Assembly: GCA_044226685.1 (NCBI GenBank) | Contig: JBGAGP010000005.1 | Coordinates: forward strand, 1 to 64,000 | DNA: 64,000 bases | Reading direction: 5' to 3' | Source of the DNA: Dongia_A sp044226685 | GTDB taxonomy: Bacteria; Pseudomonadota; Alphaproteobacteria; Dongiales; Dongiaceae | Shown here: positions 34,375-42,745 of the stretch, in pieces | Layout of the letters: every line of letters starts with the position of its first letter | How positions within the stretch are numbered: the first letter of the stretch is position 1 | Translations under genes and position numbers: made by a program | Notes under the pieces: generated by a model | Databases searched by the model: none | What the model was told of the DNA's origin: nothing | What the model saw: only the letters and a program-made list of their open reading frames with translations

Positions 34375-35610
34375 ATGGGCGATTCGCCGCAATTCAGGGC
34401 AGGACAGGAGCGGGCGGCGCATCCGGGCGACCTGGCGCGCGGCGGCAGCCAGTCGGGGCTGCGCCTCTACAACGAGCGCCTGGTGCTGTCGCTGATCCGG
34501 CGCTACGGCAGCCTGCCCAAGGCGGAGATCGCGCGGGTCACCGGGCTCTCGGCGCAGACCGCCTCGGTCATCGTCAAGCAGCTGGAGGCGGATGGATTGC
34601 TGCTGCGCGAGACGCCGCAGCGCGGCCGCATCGGCCAGCCGCCGGTGCCCCTTTCGCTCAATCCGGACGGCGCCTTTTCCATCGGCCTCAAGGTCGGGCG
34701 GCGCAGCAGCGACCTGGTGCTGATCGACCTTGCCGGCAGGGTGCGCGCGTCCCTGCACCAGGCCTACCGCTATCCCGAGCCGCCGCGCATCCTCGACTTC
34801 CTGCGCGACGGGCTGAAGCAGCTGAAGGCCAAGCTGCGCGCCGCCGACCTCAAGCGCATCACCGGCCTCGGCATCGCCACGCCCTTCGAGATCTGGAACT
34901 GGGAGAAGGAGATCGGCGCGCCGCATGACGTGCTGCAGGTGTGGAAGAGCTTCGACCTGGCGGGCGAGGTGGCGCGGATCGCCGGCCTGCCGGTGCAACT
35001 CTGCAATGACGCCACCGCGGCCTGCGCGGCGGAGCTGTCCTTCGGCACCGGCAGCCGGTTCCGCGACTTCGTCTATTTCTTCATCGGCTCCTTCATCGGC
35101 GGCGGCGTCGTCCTGAACGGCGCGCTGGTGCAGGGCCGCACCGGCAATGCCGGCGCCCTGGGCTCGATGCCGGTCGCCGGCGAGCGCGGCGCGGCCGGCG
35201 TGCAGCAGCTGATCCGCTCCGCCTCGCTCTACCGGCTGGAGCAGAAGATTTCCGCGCAGGGCCGCGACCCGCTGATGCTGTGGCAGGGCGGGGCGGACTG
35301 GGACGAGATCGGCCAGCCGCTCGACGCCTGGATCAAGGAGACCACCGCGCATCTGGCGCAGGCCATCCTCGCCAGCATGTCGGTGATCGATTTCGAGGCG
35401 GCGGTGATTGACGGGGCTTTCCCCGCCGCCGTGCGCGGCCGCGTTGTGCGCGAGACGGCGCGGCAGATCGCGCGGCTCGATCGCCAGGGCCTGTCCGACT
35501 TCGAGATCGTCGAGGGCACCATCGGCGGCGACGCGCGCGCCGTCGGCGGCGCCAGCCTGCCGCTGCTGGCGAATTTCGCCGTCGACCGGGAGGTGATGTT
35601 CCGGGCGTGA
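34375..35610 (+). CDS. frcR: ROK-family transcriptional regulator (FrcR-like)
   Basis: This 411-residue protein has an N-terminal winged helix (PKAEIARVTGLSAQTASVIV, about residues 50-75) and a ROK sugar-binding domain. NDATAACAAELSFG keeps the kinase-type Asn-Asp pair. The Cys-rich zinc loop of many ROK proteins is absent where GNAGALGSMPV stands. ATG at 34375 follows GGGGGGAG; an earlier in-frame ATG at 34264 lies inside the operator palindrome and is rejected. It is divergent from frcB and probably represses frcBCA until sugar is present. Confidence 0.84.
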   Translation: MGDSPQFRAGQERAAHPGDLARGGSQSGLRLYNERLVLSLIRRYGSLPKAEIARVTGLSAQTASVIVKQLEADGLLLRETPQRGRIGQPPVPLSLNPDGAFSIGLKVGRRSSDLVLIDLAGRVRASLHQAYRYPEPPRILDFLRDGLKQLKAKLRAADLKRITGLGIATPFEIWNWEKEIGAPHDVLQVWKSFDLAGEVARIAGLPVQLCNDATAACAAELSFGTGSRFRDFVYFFIGSFIGGGVVLNGALVQGRTGNAGALGSMPVAGERGAAGVQQLIRSASLYRLEQKISAQGRDPLMLWQGGADWDEIGQPLDAWIKETTAHLAQAILASMSVIDFEAAVIDGAFPAAVRGRVVRETARQIARLDRQGLSDFEIVEGTIGGDARAVGGASLPLLANFAVDREVMFRA

Positions 35611-35624
35611 GCGGCCGCGCCGGG

Positions 35625-36173
35625 TTATTCCGGGACTTTGCGCTGGCCGTCCTCGATGCGGCGGACGCTCGGCCAGTCGATGCGGTTCACGTGATTGCGG
35701 AGCGCGTCACGGTCATCCTCCAGCATGTCGATGGCGCCGATCAGGCGGTCGACGGTCAGCCCGTCCTGCGATAGCGGCAGCGCCACATGCTCGATGGTGA
35801 TCGGCAGGTGGCGGATCACCTCGAGGCGATGCACGGCGATGACGGGCGCCTTGGTGCGCATGGCGTAGCGCAGCGTGCTGCGCCACTCGGTGCCCCAGTC
35901 GCCAAGGTCGAGAGTGCAGACCTGCTCTCCGGTGAGCTCGGCACCGAACAGCCGGACCAGCTCGGTGCCGAACAGCTGCAACCGGAATTTCGTGTCATCG
36001 GCGGAACTGCGGTCGACCGCGGCGATATAGGTGTTGGGGATGGCCGCGACCATCTGCGCCGGGTCGATGTCGGAACGCCGTGGCAACCGCCCGCCGCGCA
36101 TCATCGCGCAATAGTGGCTGTATAGCGCCCGTAACCGCGCGCTCTGGAAATCCTGCGACAAGCCCGCCCCCAA
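35625..36173 (-). CDS. PAS-domain protein (PAS_5/DUF1388 family)
   Basis: This 182-residue protein consists of little more than one PAS-like domain. Recognisable segments are MMRGGRLPRRSDIDPAQM, IPNTYIAAVDR, FRLQLFGTELVRLFGAELTG and PLSQDGLTVDRLIGAIDML, typical of the alphaproteobacterial PAS_5 family. No kinase, cyclase or DNA-binding domain is attached, so it is a single-domain sensor of unknown output. It converges with the ROK gene, 14 bp apart. Confidence 0.78.
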   Translation of the reverse strand: MGAGLSQDFQSARLRALYSHYCAMMRGGRLPRRSDIDPAQMVAAIPNTYIAAVDRSSADDTKFRLQLFGTELVRLFGAELTGEQVCTLDLGDWGTEWRSTLRYAMRTKAPVIAVHRLEVIRHLPITIEHVALPLSQDGLTVDRLIGAIDMLEDDRDALRNHVNRIDWPSVRRIEDGQRKVPE

Positions 36174-36271
36174 GCGATGGCCATGACCCTCTATCTAGAA
36201 GAGTGGGGATTGCGGGCAGGGGCGTCAATTGCCACCATTTGTCGCGGACGCTTACGAGCCTTATCCTTTGG

Positions 36272-36772
36272 TTAAGCCGGACGCGACAAGGACCTGGGAC
36301 CTGGGCGGGCGTCCGGTTCGCGCCAGCGCCACGGTTCCGTCGTCCGATGGAGCCGGCGATAGCGCTGCAGGTTGGCGGACGACGCCGCCAGCACGGGGAC
36401 CTGTGCCAGCCGACAGCGTTCCGCCAACGGCTGAAGCCACTCGTAGCGGACATCGCCCCAGAACCAGGTGACAGGTGCCCCGTGTTCCAGCCGGACCTGC
36501 GTGATCTCCACCATCACGCCGTGCAAGTTGAACGCGCGCTTGTGGGCGAAGCGCTTCGCAGCGATCTCGGTGAAGTCGGGCCGCGCTGCGTCAAGTATTT
36601 GGTCCAGGCGTTCAAGAGAGTCCGTGCGCCACAGAAGATCGATGTCCGCGTGCGGGCGCGGCGGACAAAGCCCGAAGGCCTCCTCCGCCCAGCCGCCGAA
36701 CAGCAGGCAGTCCAGTCCGGCGCGTTCCAGCCGTCGTAGAACTTCGACGACGAAGGCGGCATCGGCCGGCAT
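36272..36772 (-). CDS. Nucleotidyltransferase-fold protein (aminoglycoside adenylyltransferase-like)
   Basis: This 166-residue protein carries the core of small nucleotidyltransferases: LDCLLFGGWAEEAFGLCP followed by RPHADIDLLW, where the two Asp residues bind metal. The pattern resembles ANT(2'')-like resistance enzymes and uncharacterised relatives. A resistance role cannot be concluded. Its ATG directly follows the dimethylformamidase large-subunit stop (one base apart), so it is probably cotranscribed with that operon. Confidence 0.68.
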   Translation of the reverse strand: MPADAAFVVEVLRRLERAGLDCLLFGGWAEEAFGLCPPRPHADIDLLWRTDSLERLDQILDAARPDFTEIAAKRFAHKRAFNLHGVMVEITQVRLEHGAPVTWFWGDVRYEWLQPLAERCRLAQVPVLAASSANLQRYRRLHRTTEPWRWREPDARPGPRSLSRPA

Positions 36773-36773
36773 T

Positions 36774-38978
36774 TCAGAGCGGCTTTGGATCGACGAAGCG
36801 GCGCAGCACGTTCTCGGTGATGCGCGAGACGTTGTTGTCGTAGTCGTTGTGCGACAAACTGCCCATCCAGGCGATGGAGCTGACCGAGAACACGCCGCCG
36901 CCCTTGGGCGTCTCGAAGAAGACCAGGTCGGCGCGCACCAGCGGCGATTGCGAGCCGGTGAGGTCCGGCGTGTTCACCAGGATCTCCTCGCAGACCACCA
37001 TGTAGATGTCGGTGTGCCTTTCGGAGGAGGCGAGCACAAGGGCGTGCGGCGGCGTGCCGAGCAGGGGATCGGCGCGGTCGAGCTCGAGGCCGGCTGCGCC
37101 GCCGCCGACCAGGCCGAAATCGCCGATCAGCTCGTCGTCCCCCACGCCCTCGAAGATGAACCTGGCGCGCGGATCGAAACTGTCCGGCTTGCGGCGGTAA
37201 TACGACGACAGGTCGAAGCCCTGCGCGGTGAAGCCGGTGCCGACCAGCAGGTTCGGCGGCCGACCCTGCCTTCGCCACAGCCCGCCATATTCGCCGGTGA
37301 AGGAGTGGAAATACTCGCCTGGCTCCGCCGCCCAGGTGCGGATGCCGTCCTCGGCCCGGCGCACCTCGATCACGCCGGGCAGGGATTCGTGATACCCGAT
37401 GCGCCAGTAGAAGCCGTTGGCGCCGAGATACATCAGGCGGCCGCCTTCCCGGGTGAAGCGGGTCATCGCGTCCAGCATGCGGGTCGAATAGTATTCGGGG
37501 TGCGAGCCGGTGAGCACGACACGGTAGCCGTCGAGCAGGTCGAAGCCCTCTGCGTGCAGGTCCTCGTCGGTGATGACGTCGTATGCGAATCCCTTGCGCT
37601 CCAGCCAGTCGGTCAGATGCAGGTCGGCATTGAATTGCCACAGGCCGGAGCCCTTGGCGCCGAGCCAGGAGGCGTATTTCGGGCGCAGGTTCAGGATCGG
37701 GCGCAGCCGCGAGGAGTAGCAGATGCCGCTGCCGTCGACGTGGTTGTCGTAGAGCGAGGCGCAATATTCCGGATGCACCATCAAGTGCAGGTCGTTCGGC
37801 TGCAGCACGACGAGGCGTCCCGCGACCATTTGCGCGCCGGGCGAGGAGAAGGAATTCGCGTCGTTGGCATAGGCCATGTAGCTCGCCGTCGGCGCCAGGA
37901 AGGCGATATCGGCATTGCGCTTGCCCTTCGGGGGGCGGACGAAGAAGGGGATGTGGTCCTCGTCGTCACCTGAGCGCAGTCGCGCGGCATAGATGCCGCT
38001 CTTCAGGTCCTGCGGGATCTCCAGGCGGAAATCCTCCTGCCAGTTGGAATCGTAGAGATCGTCTTCGTGGAAATGGATGGCGCCATACTGTTCGGGCGCG
38101 CTTTTCCAGTCCATCGCCGCGCCATCCCAGTTCCATCCCTTCATGGCGCGTGCCGGAAGATTGACGAGCTCGCCGTGGAAGGCGTTGCGGCTGAGGTCTT
38201 CGATCTTCGTGCCGGTCATGCCGCGGGCGAAGTCCCAGGCGGCAACCAGGCCCGGCAGGCGCATCGCCTCGGTGAAATCGCGCACCGCGCGGTCGGCTTC
38301 GTCCGGGGACAAGGCGCGGTCGTACAGGCGCGGGGAATCGATCTTGCCGTTGAAATGCGCGTCGAGCCGCTCCATCCGCATCGCCGCCATGACGAGCGGT
38401 ACGCTGACCGGCTTCATCGCGTCCCGGGCGATCGCCAGGCTGCGCTCGTCGCTGCGATCGGCGCGGGGGTAGGCCAGCAGCTGGCACTGCCAGAGCCGGA
38501 CCGTGCCGGTGGCGGCGTCGAAGCTGGCGCCGATGCTGTACCAGTGGCGGGCGAGCAGCGGCTGCGACAGGGCGACCCATTCGGTCAACCGGTTGCCCAG
38601 CAGCAGGCCGAGGCAGCCGTCGGTGTTGAGGATCAGCGCCCAGCCTTCCGTGTTGTTGTGCCACTGGCTGAACAGCGCCTGGCGCCGGTCGGGCAGGGTC
38701 GGCCAGATCATGGCCGCGACGGTGAAACTGGTGAGCGCGGGCACATTCTGCACGATGGCCGCCGACCCGGCATGGATCTTCTGCGCCCGGCCGGGATACT
38801 CGCCGCTGACCTTCGTGGCGATTTCGCGCTCCTGGAAGCCGGGGCCCTCCGGGTTGGTGTCGCCATGCACCAGCCGCACGATGTCGGCGCGATAGCGCGG
38901 CGCGTCTGAGCTCACCATGAAGCGTATGGTCTCGCCGGGAGCGACGGAGAAGCGGTCGGCGTAGCCGGTGATCTTCAA
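36774..38978 (-). CDS. dmfA2: N,N-dimethylformamidase large subunit-like protein
   Basis: DMFase hydrolyses N,N-dimethylformamide to dimethylamine and formate. This 734-residue protein has the family layout: an N-terminal beta domain (MKITGYADRFSVAPGETIRF), a LamG-like sandwich (residues ~85-270) and a C-terminal glutamine-amidotransferase-like region. From the Paracoccus structure, as I recall, the iron is held by two Tyr and one Glu; plausible equivalents are Tyr370 in MAYAND, Tyr410 in CASLYDNH and Glu495 in GSHPEYYS. TTG at 38978 overlaps the small-subunit stop (TTGA) and follows GGGGGAGG. Natural substrates may be other formamides or amides. Confidence 0.82.
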   Translation of the reverse strand: MKITGYADRFSVAPGETIRFMVSSDAPRYRADIVRLVHGDTNPEGPGFQEREIATKVSGEYPGRAQKIHAGSAAIVQNVPALTSFTVAAMIWPTLPDRRQALFSQWHNNTEGWALILNTDGCLGLLLGNRLTEWVALSQPLLARHWYSIGASFDAATGTVRLWQCQLLAYPRADRSDERSLAIARDAMKPVSVPLVMAAMRMERLDAHFNGKIDSPRLYDRALSPDEADRAVRDFTEAMRLPGLVAAWDFARGMTGTKIEDLSRNAFHGELVNLPARAMKGWNWDGAAMDWKSAPEQYGAIHFHEDDLYDSNWQEDFRLEIPQDLKSGIYAARLRSGDDEDHIPFFVRPPKGKRNADIAFLAPTASYMAYANDANSFSSPGAQMVAGRLVVLQPNDLHLMVHPEYCASLYDNHVDGSGICYSSRLRPILNLRPKYASWLGAKGSGLWQFNADLHLTDWLERKGFAYDVITDEDLHAEGFDLLDGYRVVLTGSHPEYYSTRMLDAMTRFTREGGRLMYLGANGFYWRIGYHESLPGVIEVRRAEDGIRTWAAEPGEYFHSFTGEYGGLWRRQGRPPNLLVGTGFTAQGFDLSSYYRRKPDSFDPRARFIFEGVGDDELIGDFGLVGGGAAGLELDRADPLLGTPPHALVLASSERHTDIYMVVCEEILVNTPDLTGSQSPLVRADLVFFETPKGGGVFSVSSIAWMGSLSHNDYDNNVSRITENVLRRFVDPKPL

Positions 38979-39271
38979 TTGATGTCCTCCCCCGTCATCG
39001 CCTTCCAGCGCTGGCGGAAGACGAAGAGCTCCGCTTCGTTCAGATCGGTGAAGACGTGGCTGGTGAGTTGCACCGGCTGGCCGCGCTTGCCGCTGATAAT
39101 GCCGAGGGTCCATTCGCGATGCGGCTGGGTGGCGACGAGCACGAACTTGCCGGCCTGTGGTGCTGAGCGCATGGCATTCAGAATGCGCTGCAGCCCGGGC
39201 GAATGCGGGCCGACCGGACGGGCGCGGAACTCGTCGACGTACTGACGGTCTTCGGGCGTGATGCGATACAT
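38975..39271 (-). CDS. dmfA1: N,N-dimethylformamidase small subunit-like protein
   Basis: This 98-residue protein resembles the DMFase small subunit (VGPHSPGLQRILNAMRS, KFVLVATQPHREWTLGII, DLNEAELFVFRQRWKAM). It is somewhat shorter than the characterised ~130-residue subunit. It is the first gene of the pair, and its stop overlaps the large-subunit TTG. The tight coupling favours a stoichiometric complex. Confidence 0.8.
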   Translation of the reverse strand: MYRITPEDRQYVDEFRARPVGPHSPGLQRILNAMRSAPQAGKFVLVATQPHREWTLGIISGKRGQPVQLTSHVFTDLNEAELFVFRQRWKAMTGEDIN

Positions 39272-39342
39272 GCGGGTTCCCCGGGCTCGTGACCGTATTA
39301 GCGCCTATTGGGTGCGCGTGTTGCAAGTGGCTCGGTCGCATT

Positions 39343-39449
39343 CCCTCCACCGGAACGGGGGAGGGTTAGGGAGGTGGCAGCCGGTTCGCCGGCGCGGGAA
39401 GTCTTCGCGCGCTGCCCCCACCCCAACCCTCCCCCTGAAGGGGGAGGGA
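39343..39449. repeat. Palindromic mobile-type element (C/G-rich family), second copy
   Basis: It opens CCCTCCACCGGAACGGGGGA and closes CCCCCTGAAGGGGGAGGG, with inner CAACCCTCCCC boxes in inverted orientation. It resembles the 4281-4389 element and sits between dmfA1 and the E2-like gene. Confidence 0.75.
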
Positions 39450-39451
39450 GT

Positions 39452-40720
39452 TTATCGGAGCAGCAGGTCGGCGACGAAGTTGGGCGCGGTCCAGTGCGGC
39501 ATGTGGCCGGCATTCTTCACGAAATGCACCGCCACTTCGGCGGGCAGATTGGCGGCGTGCTGCCAGGGGATGACGGGGTCGGCGAGGCCGAAGACGGTTG
39601 TGATCGAAGTCTTGACCCGCGCCAGGTCCGAAACGATCAGATGCCGCTGCCGGCCCTCGGCGGTGACCGAGGCGGTGATGGCGCGCAGCAACTCGCGGCG
39701 CCTGCCGATCTGCGCCAGCAGCCCGTCAAGATAGGCACGGGAGAGGGCGCCGCCGCCGAGCTTGGCGGTTTCGCGCTCCAGATCGGCGATGCTGGTCGCC
39801 TCGACCATGCCGGAGATGAAACCGGCATCGATCTCCGGCCCCAGCCCGGCGGGGGCGAGCAGCATCAGGCGCTCGACCTCGATTTCGCGCTCGGCGGCGA
39901 GGCGCGCGGCGATCATGGCGCCCAGCGAATGGCCGACCAGCTTCACCGGGCCGAAGGCGCTGGCGCGCACCGCCATCGCGGTGAGCTCGGCGGCCTCGTC
40001 CAGACTGCGCGCCACCGCGTCGCTGGCGCCGTGGGCGGGCAGATCGAGCGCCAAAACGCGGATACCCTGCTTCGCCAGACGCCGCGCGAGGAGGGAAAAC
40101 GAATCCGCTTCGGCAAAAAGCCCGTGGATCAGGAAGGCATCGCCTTTCCGTTGGCCTTGTGCCGGCCATTCCTTGACCACCAGGGTGCCGGCGCGGGTGG
40201 CAACCTCGACAACAGTTTCCTTGACCAGCATCGGCTGCGCCACGGCGGCGCCGGCGATGGCCGCCAGGACATCCTCGCCGCTGATGCGGCCGCCGCGGCC
40301 GGTGCCGGCCAATCCCGCGAGCGGCACGGCATGATCACGCGCCAGGCGCCGGGCGCGTGGGCTGGCGCGAATGCCGGCGGTCTCCGGCGGCAAACCGCGC
40401 GCCGGTGCCGCGCGCGCGGGCGAAGCAGGAGCGGCGGTTTTTGCGGTGGCGGCGGGCGCCGCGGGCGCAACCTTGCCACCCGCCACCTCGATGCGCGCGA
40501 TGGGCCCGTCGACCGGGATCATCTGGGTTTCGAAAGCGAGATGCTCGACCATCACGCCGTCCTGCAGGGCGGGGACCTCGACCACGGTCTTGTCGGTCTC
40601 GACCTCGAGCAGGATCTCGCCGCGCTTGAATCGGTCGCCCGGCTGCTTCAGCCAGCCGACGATGCGGCCTTCCTCCATGGTCTCGCCGAGGCGCGGCAGG
40701 GGCAGGGTGACGACGCCCAT
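39452..40720 (-). CDS. Acetoin dehydrogenase E2-like protein: lipoyl domain plus alpha/beta hydrolase (AcoC-like)
   Basis: This 422-residue protein starts with a lipoyl domain (VETDKTVVEV, lipoylated Lys44) and a peripheral-subunit-binding segment (ASPRARRLARDHAVPLAGLA). An alpha/beta hydrolase follows in place of the usual acyltransferase core. The hydrolase triad is visible as GHSLGAM (Ser), GLADPVIPW (Asp) and NAGHMPHW (His). This is the AcoC layout of acetoin cleavage systems. It is one base from the E1beta stop and last of four coupled genes. The pathway substrate is open, given the sugar kinase at the head of the operon. Confidence 0.85.
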   Translation of the reverse strand: MGVVTLPLPRLGETMEEGRIVGWLKQPGDRFKRGEILLEVETDKTVVEVPALQDGVMVEHLAFETQMIPVDGPIARIEVAGGKVAPAAPAATAKTAAPASPARAAPARGLPPETAGIRASPRARRLARDHAVPLAGLAGTGRGGRISGEDVLAAIAGAAVAQPMLVKETVVEVATRAGTLVVKEWPAQGQRKGDAFLIHGLFAEADSFSLLARRLAKQGIRVLALDLPAHGASDAVARSLDEAAELTAMAVRASAFGPVKLVGHSLGAMIAARLAAEREIEVERLMLLAPAGLGPEIDAGFISGMVEATSIADLERETAKLGGGALSRAYLDGLLAQIGRRRELLRAITASVTAEGRQRHLIVSDLARVKTSITTVFGLADPVIPWQHAANLPAEVAVHFVKNAGHMPHWTAPNFVADLLLR

Positions 40721-40721
40721 G

Positions 40722-41729
40722 TCAGGCTTCCGCCCAGCTCGGCGCCTGGCGCTTCACCTGCCACAGCGCCGTCTCGTAGATCAGCTGTGCGTCCGGCACC
40801 GCGCCGCGCTCCAGCGCGGGCGAGACCGGGATCGGGATGTCCTCGCCCGCGACGCGCATCACCGGCTCTTCCAGGTGATCGAAGCAGAGCTCGTGAATGC
40901 GCGCGGAAAGCTCGGCGGAGAAGCCGCCGGTCTGGTGCGCCTCGCTCACCACGATGGCGCGGTGGGTGCGGCGGACCGATTGCGCCAGCGTGGCATCGTC
41001 CAGCGGGTTCAGCGTGCGCAGGTCGATCACCTCGGCGGCGACGCCATCGGCCGCCAGCATGTCGGCGGCGGTCAGCGCCTCCTGCACCATGCGCGAATAG
41101 GCGACGATGGTGACGTCGCTGCCGGGACGGCGCACCAGCGCCTTGCCCCAGGGGCCGTCCGGCTTGCCGACATCCAGCATGCCCTTCTGCGTGTAGAGGC
41201 CCTTGTGCTCCAGGAACACGACGGGGTCGGGCAAGGTGAGGGCGTGGCGCAGCAGGTGATAGGCGTCGTTGATGGTGGCCGGCATGGCGACGCGCAGGCC
41301 GGGAATATGCGCCATCCAGGCTTCGAGCGACTGCGAGTGCTGGGCCGCCGCCGAGCGGCCGGTGCCGCCCTGGCTGCGCAGCACCATCGGCACGCCGATC
41401 TGGCCGCCGAACATGTAGCGGATCTTGGCCGCCTGGTTGGCGAGCTGGTCCATCACCATGCCGACGAAGTCGACATACATGAGCTCGACCACCGGCCGGA
41501 GGCCGCTCATCGCCGCCCCCACCGCGGCGCCGACAAAGCCGGGCTCGGAGATCGGCGTGTCGAGGATGCGTTCGGCGCCGAACATTTCCAGCATGCCCTT
41601 GGTCACGCCATAGGCGCCGCCATAGAGGCCGACTTCCTCGCCCATGACGACGATGTCGGGGTCCTGCTCCATGGCATCGATCAGCGCCTGGCGCAGCGCG
41701 TCGCGGTAGGTGCTCTCCACGGCGCTCAT
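40722..41729 (-). CDS. 2-oxoacid/acetoin dehydrogenase E1 component, beta subunit
   Basis: This 335-residue TPP-dependent E1beta subunit has MGEEVGLYGGAYGVTKGML, DTPISEPGFVGAAVGAAMSG, RSQGGTGRSAAAQHSQSLEA and the C-terminal transketolase domain (EVIDLRTLNPLD). With the alpha subunit it decarboxylates or cleaves a 2-oxo compound and passes the acyl group to lipoyl-E2. Its ATG overlaps the E1alpha stop (ATGA). Confidence 0.9.
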   Translation of the reverse strand: MSAVESTYRDALRQALIDAMEQDPDIVVMGEEVGLYGGAYGVTKGMLEMFGAERILDTPISEPGFVGAAVGAAMSGLRPVVELMYVDFVGMVMDQLANQAAKIRYMFGGQIGVPMVLRSQGGTGRSAAAQHSQSLEAWMAHIPGLRVAMPATINDAYHLLRHALTLPDPVVFLEHKGLYTQKGMLDVGKPDGPWGKALVRRPGSDVTIVAYSRMVQEALTAADMLAADGVAAEVIDLRTLNPLDDATLAQSVRRTHRAIVVSEAHQTGGFSAELSARIHELCFDHLEEPVMRVAGEDIPIPVSPALERGAVPDAQLIYETALWQVKRQAPSWAEA

Positions 41730-42745
41730 CGCGAATTCTCCGACAGGATGGCGCTCAACCGGTCGCGCAACGGCACCGGCTTCGGCTGGTCCGGGGCGTA
41801 GACATCCTCGAACATGGTGGAGACGTCCGGCAGATGCTCGGCGATGGCCTGTTCGAGCGCGTTGTCCATCTCGGTCGCGATCTCCGCGTCGAGCGCATCG
41901 AGATTGACCGCCGTCGCGCCCTTTCGCGCGATCAGCCGCTCGCGGGCGAATTTCAGCGGATCGCGCTGGCGGCCCTGTTCCTCCTCCGCGCTGTCGCGAT
42001 AGGGACTCTTGTCCATGCGGGCGTGGCCGAAGAAGCGGTAGCAGGTGAGCACCAGCAGGCCCGGCTTGCCGTCGCGCGCATTGGCCAGCATGCGCTCGGC
42101 GGTTTCGTGCACCGCCTCGATGTCGGTGCCGTCGACAATCTCGCCGGCCAGGCCGAAGGCCCGCGCGCGCTCGTCGAAGGCGAGGTTGGCGGTGGCGCGG
42201 TCGACCCGCGTGCCCATGCCGTATTGGTTGTTGATGCAGCAGAACAGGACCGGCAGCGACCACAAGGCGGCGAGGTTCATGCTCTCGTAGAGGATGCCCT
42301 GCTGCATGGCGCCGTCGCCGTAGAAGGCGACCGCGACGCGCTTCTGCTTCTTGCGCTTGTAGGCGAGGGCCGCGCCGACCGCGTGGGCGATGCCGCCGCC
42401 GACGATGGCGTTGGCGCCGAGATGGCCGAGGCCCATGTCGGCGATGTGCATGGAGCCGCCCTTGCCGCGGCAATAGCCATTGGCCTTGCCGGCGATCTCC
42501 GCCAGCATCCGCGCGGGCTCGGCGCCGCGGGCGACGAAGATGCCATGGCCGCGGTGGTGGGTGGTGAAGCTGTCCTTCGCCTCCATGGCGCGGCACACGC
42601 CCGCCACGGATTCCTCGCCGATGGAGAGGTGCAGCATCGAGCCGGCGGTTTCCGAGCGCACGAACATCTCGCTGACCCGCTCTTCCAGCGAACGGATGCG
42701 CCGCATGTCGCGGTAGAGGGCGAGGAGGAGCTGGTTGTTTGTCAT
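41726..42745 (-). CDS. 2-oxoacid/acetoin dehydrogenase E1 component, alpha subunit
   Basis: This 339-residue E1alpha subunit has the TPP-binding motif YGDGAMQQGILYESMNLA and the flexible loop HARMDKSPYRD. CRGKGGSMHIADMGLGHLGA is characteristic of the acetoin/pyruvate E1alpha family. Its ATG overlaps the kinase stop upstream by four bases and its stop overlaps the E1beta start, so the operon is translationally coupled throughout. Confidence 0.9.
   Translation of the reverse strand: MTNNQLLLALYRDMRRIRSLEERVSEMFVRSETAGSMLHLSIGEESVAGVCRAMEAKDSFTTHHRGHGIFVARGAEPARMLAEIAGKANGYCRGKGGSMHIADMGLGHLGANAIVGGGIAHAVGAALAYKRKKQKRVAVAFYGDGAMQQGILYESMNLAALWSLPVLFCCINNQYGMGTRVDRATANLAFDERARAFGLAGEIVDGTDIEAVHETAERMLANARDGKPGLLVLTCYRFFGHARMDKSPYRDSAEEEQGRQRDPLKFARERLIARKGATAVNLDALDAEIATEMDNALEQAIAEHLPDVSTMFEDVYAPDQPKPVPLRDRLSAILSENSR

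Noticed and set aside
36272..36772. Aminoglycoside resistance gene
   Set aside because: Only the general nucleotidyltransferase core is visible; no specific resistance-family signature supports that claim.
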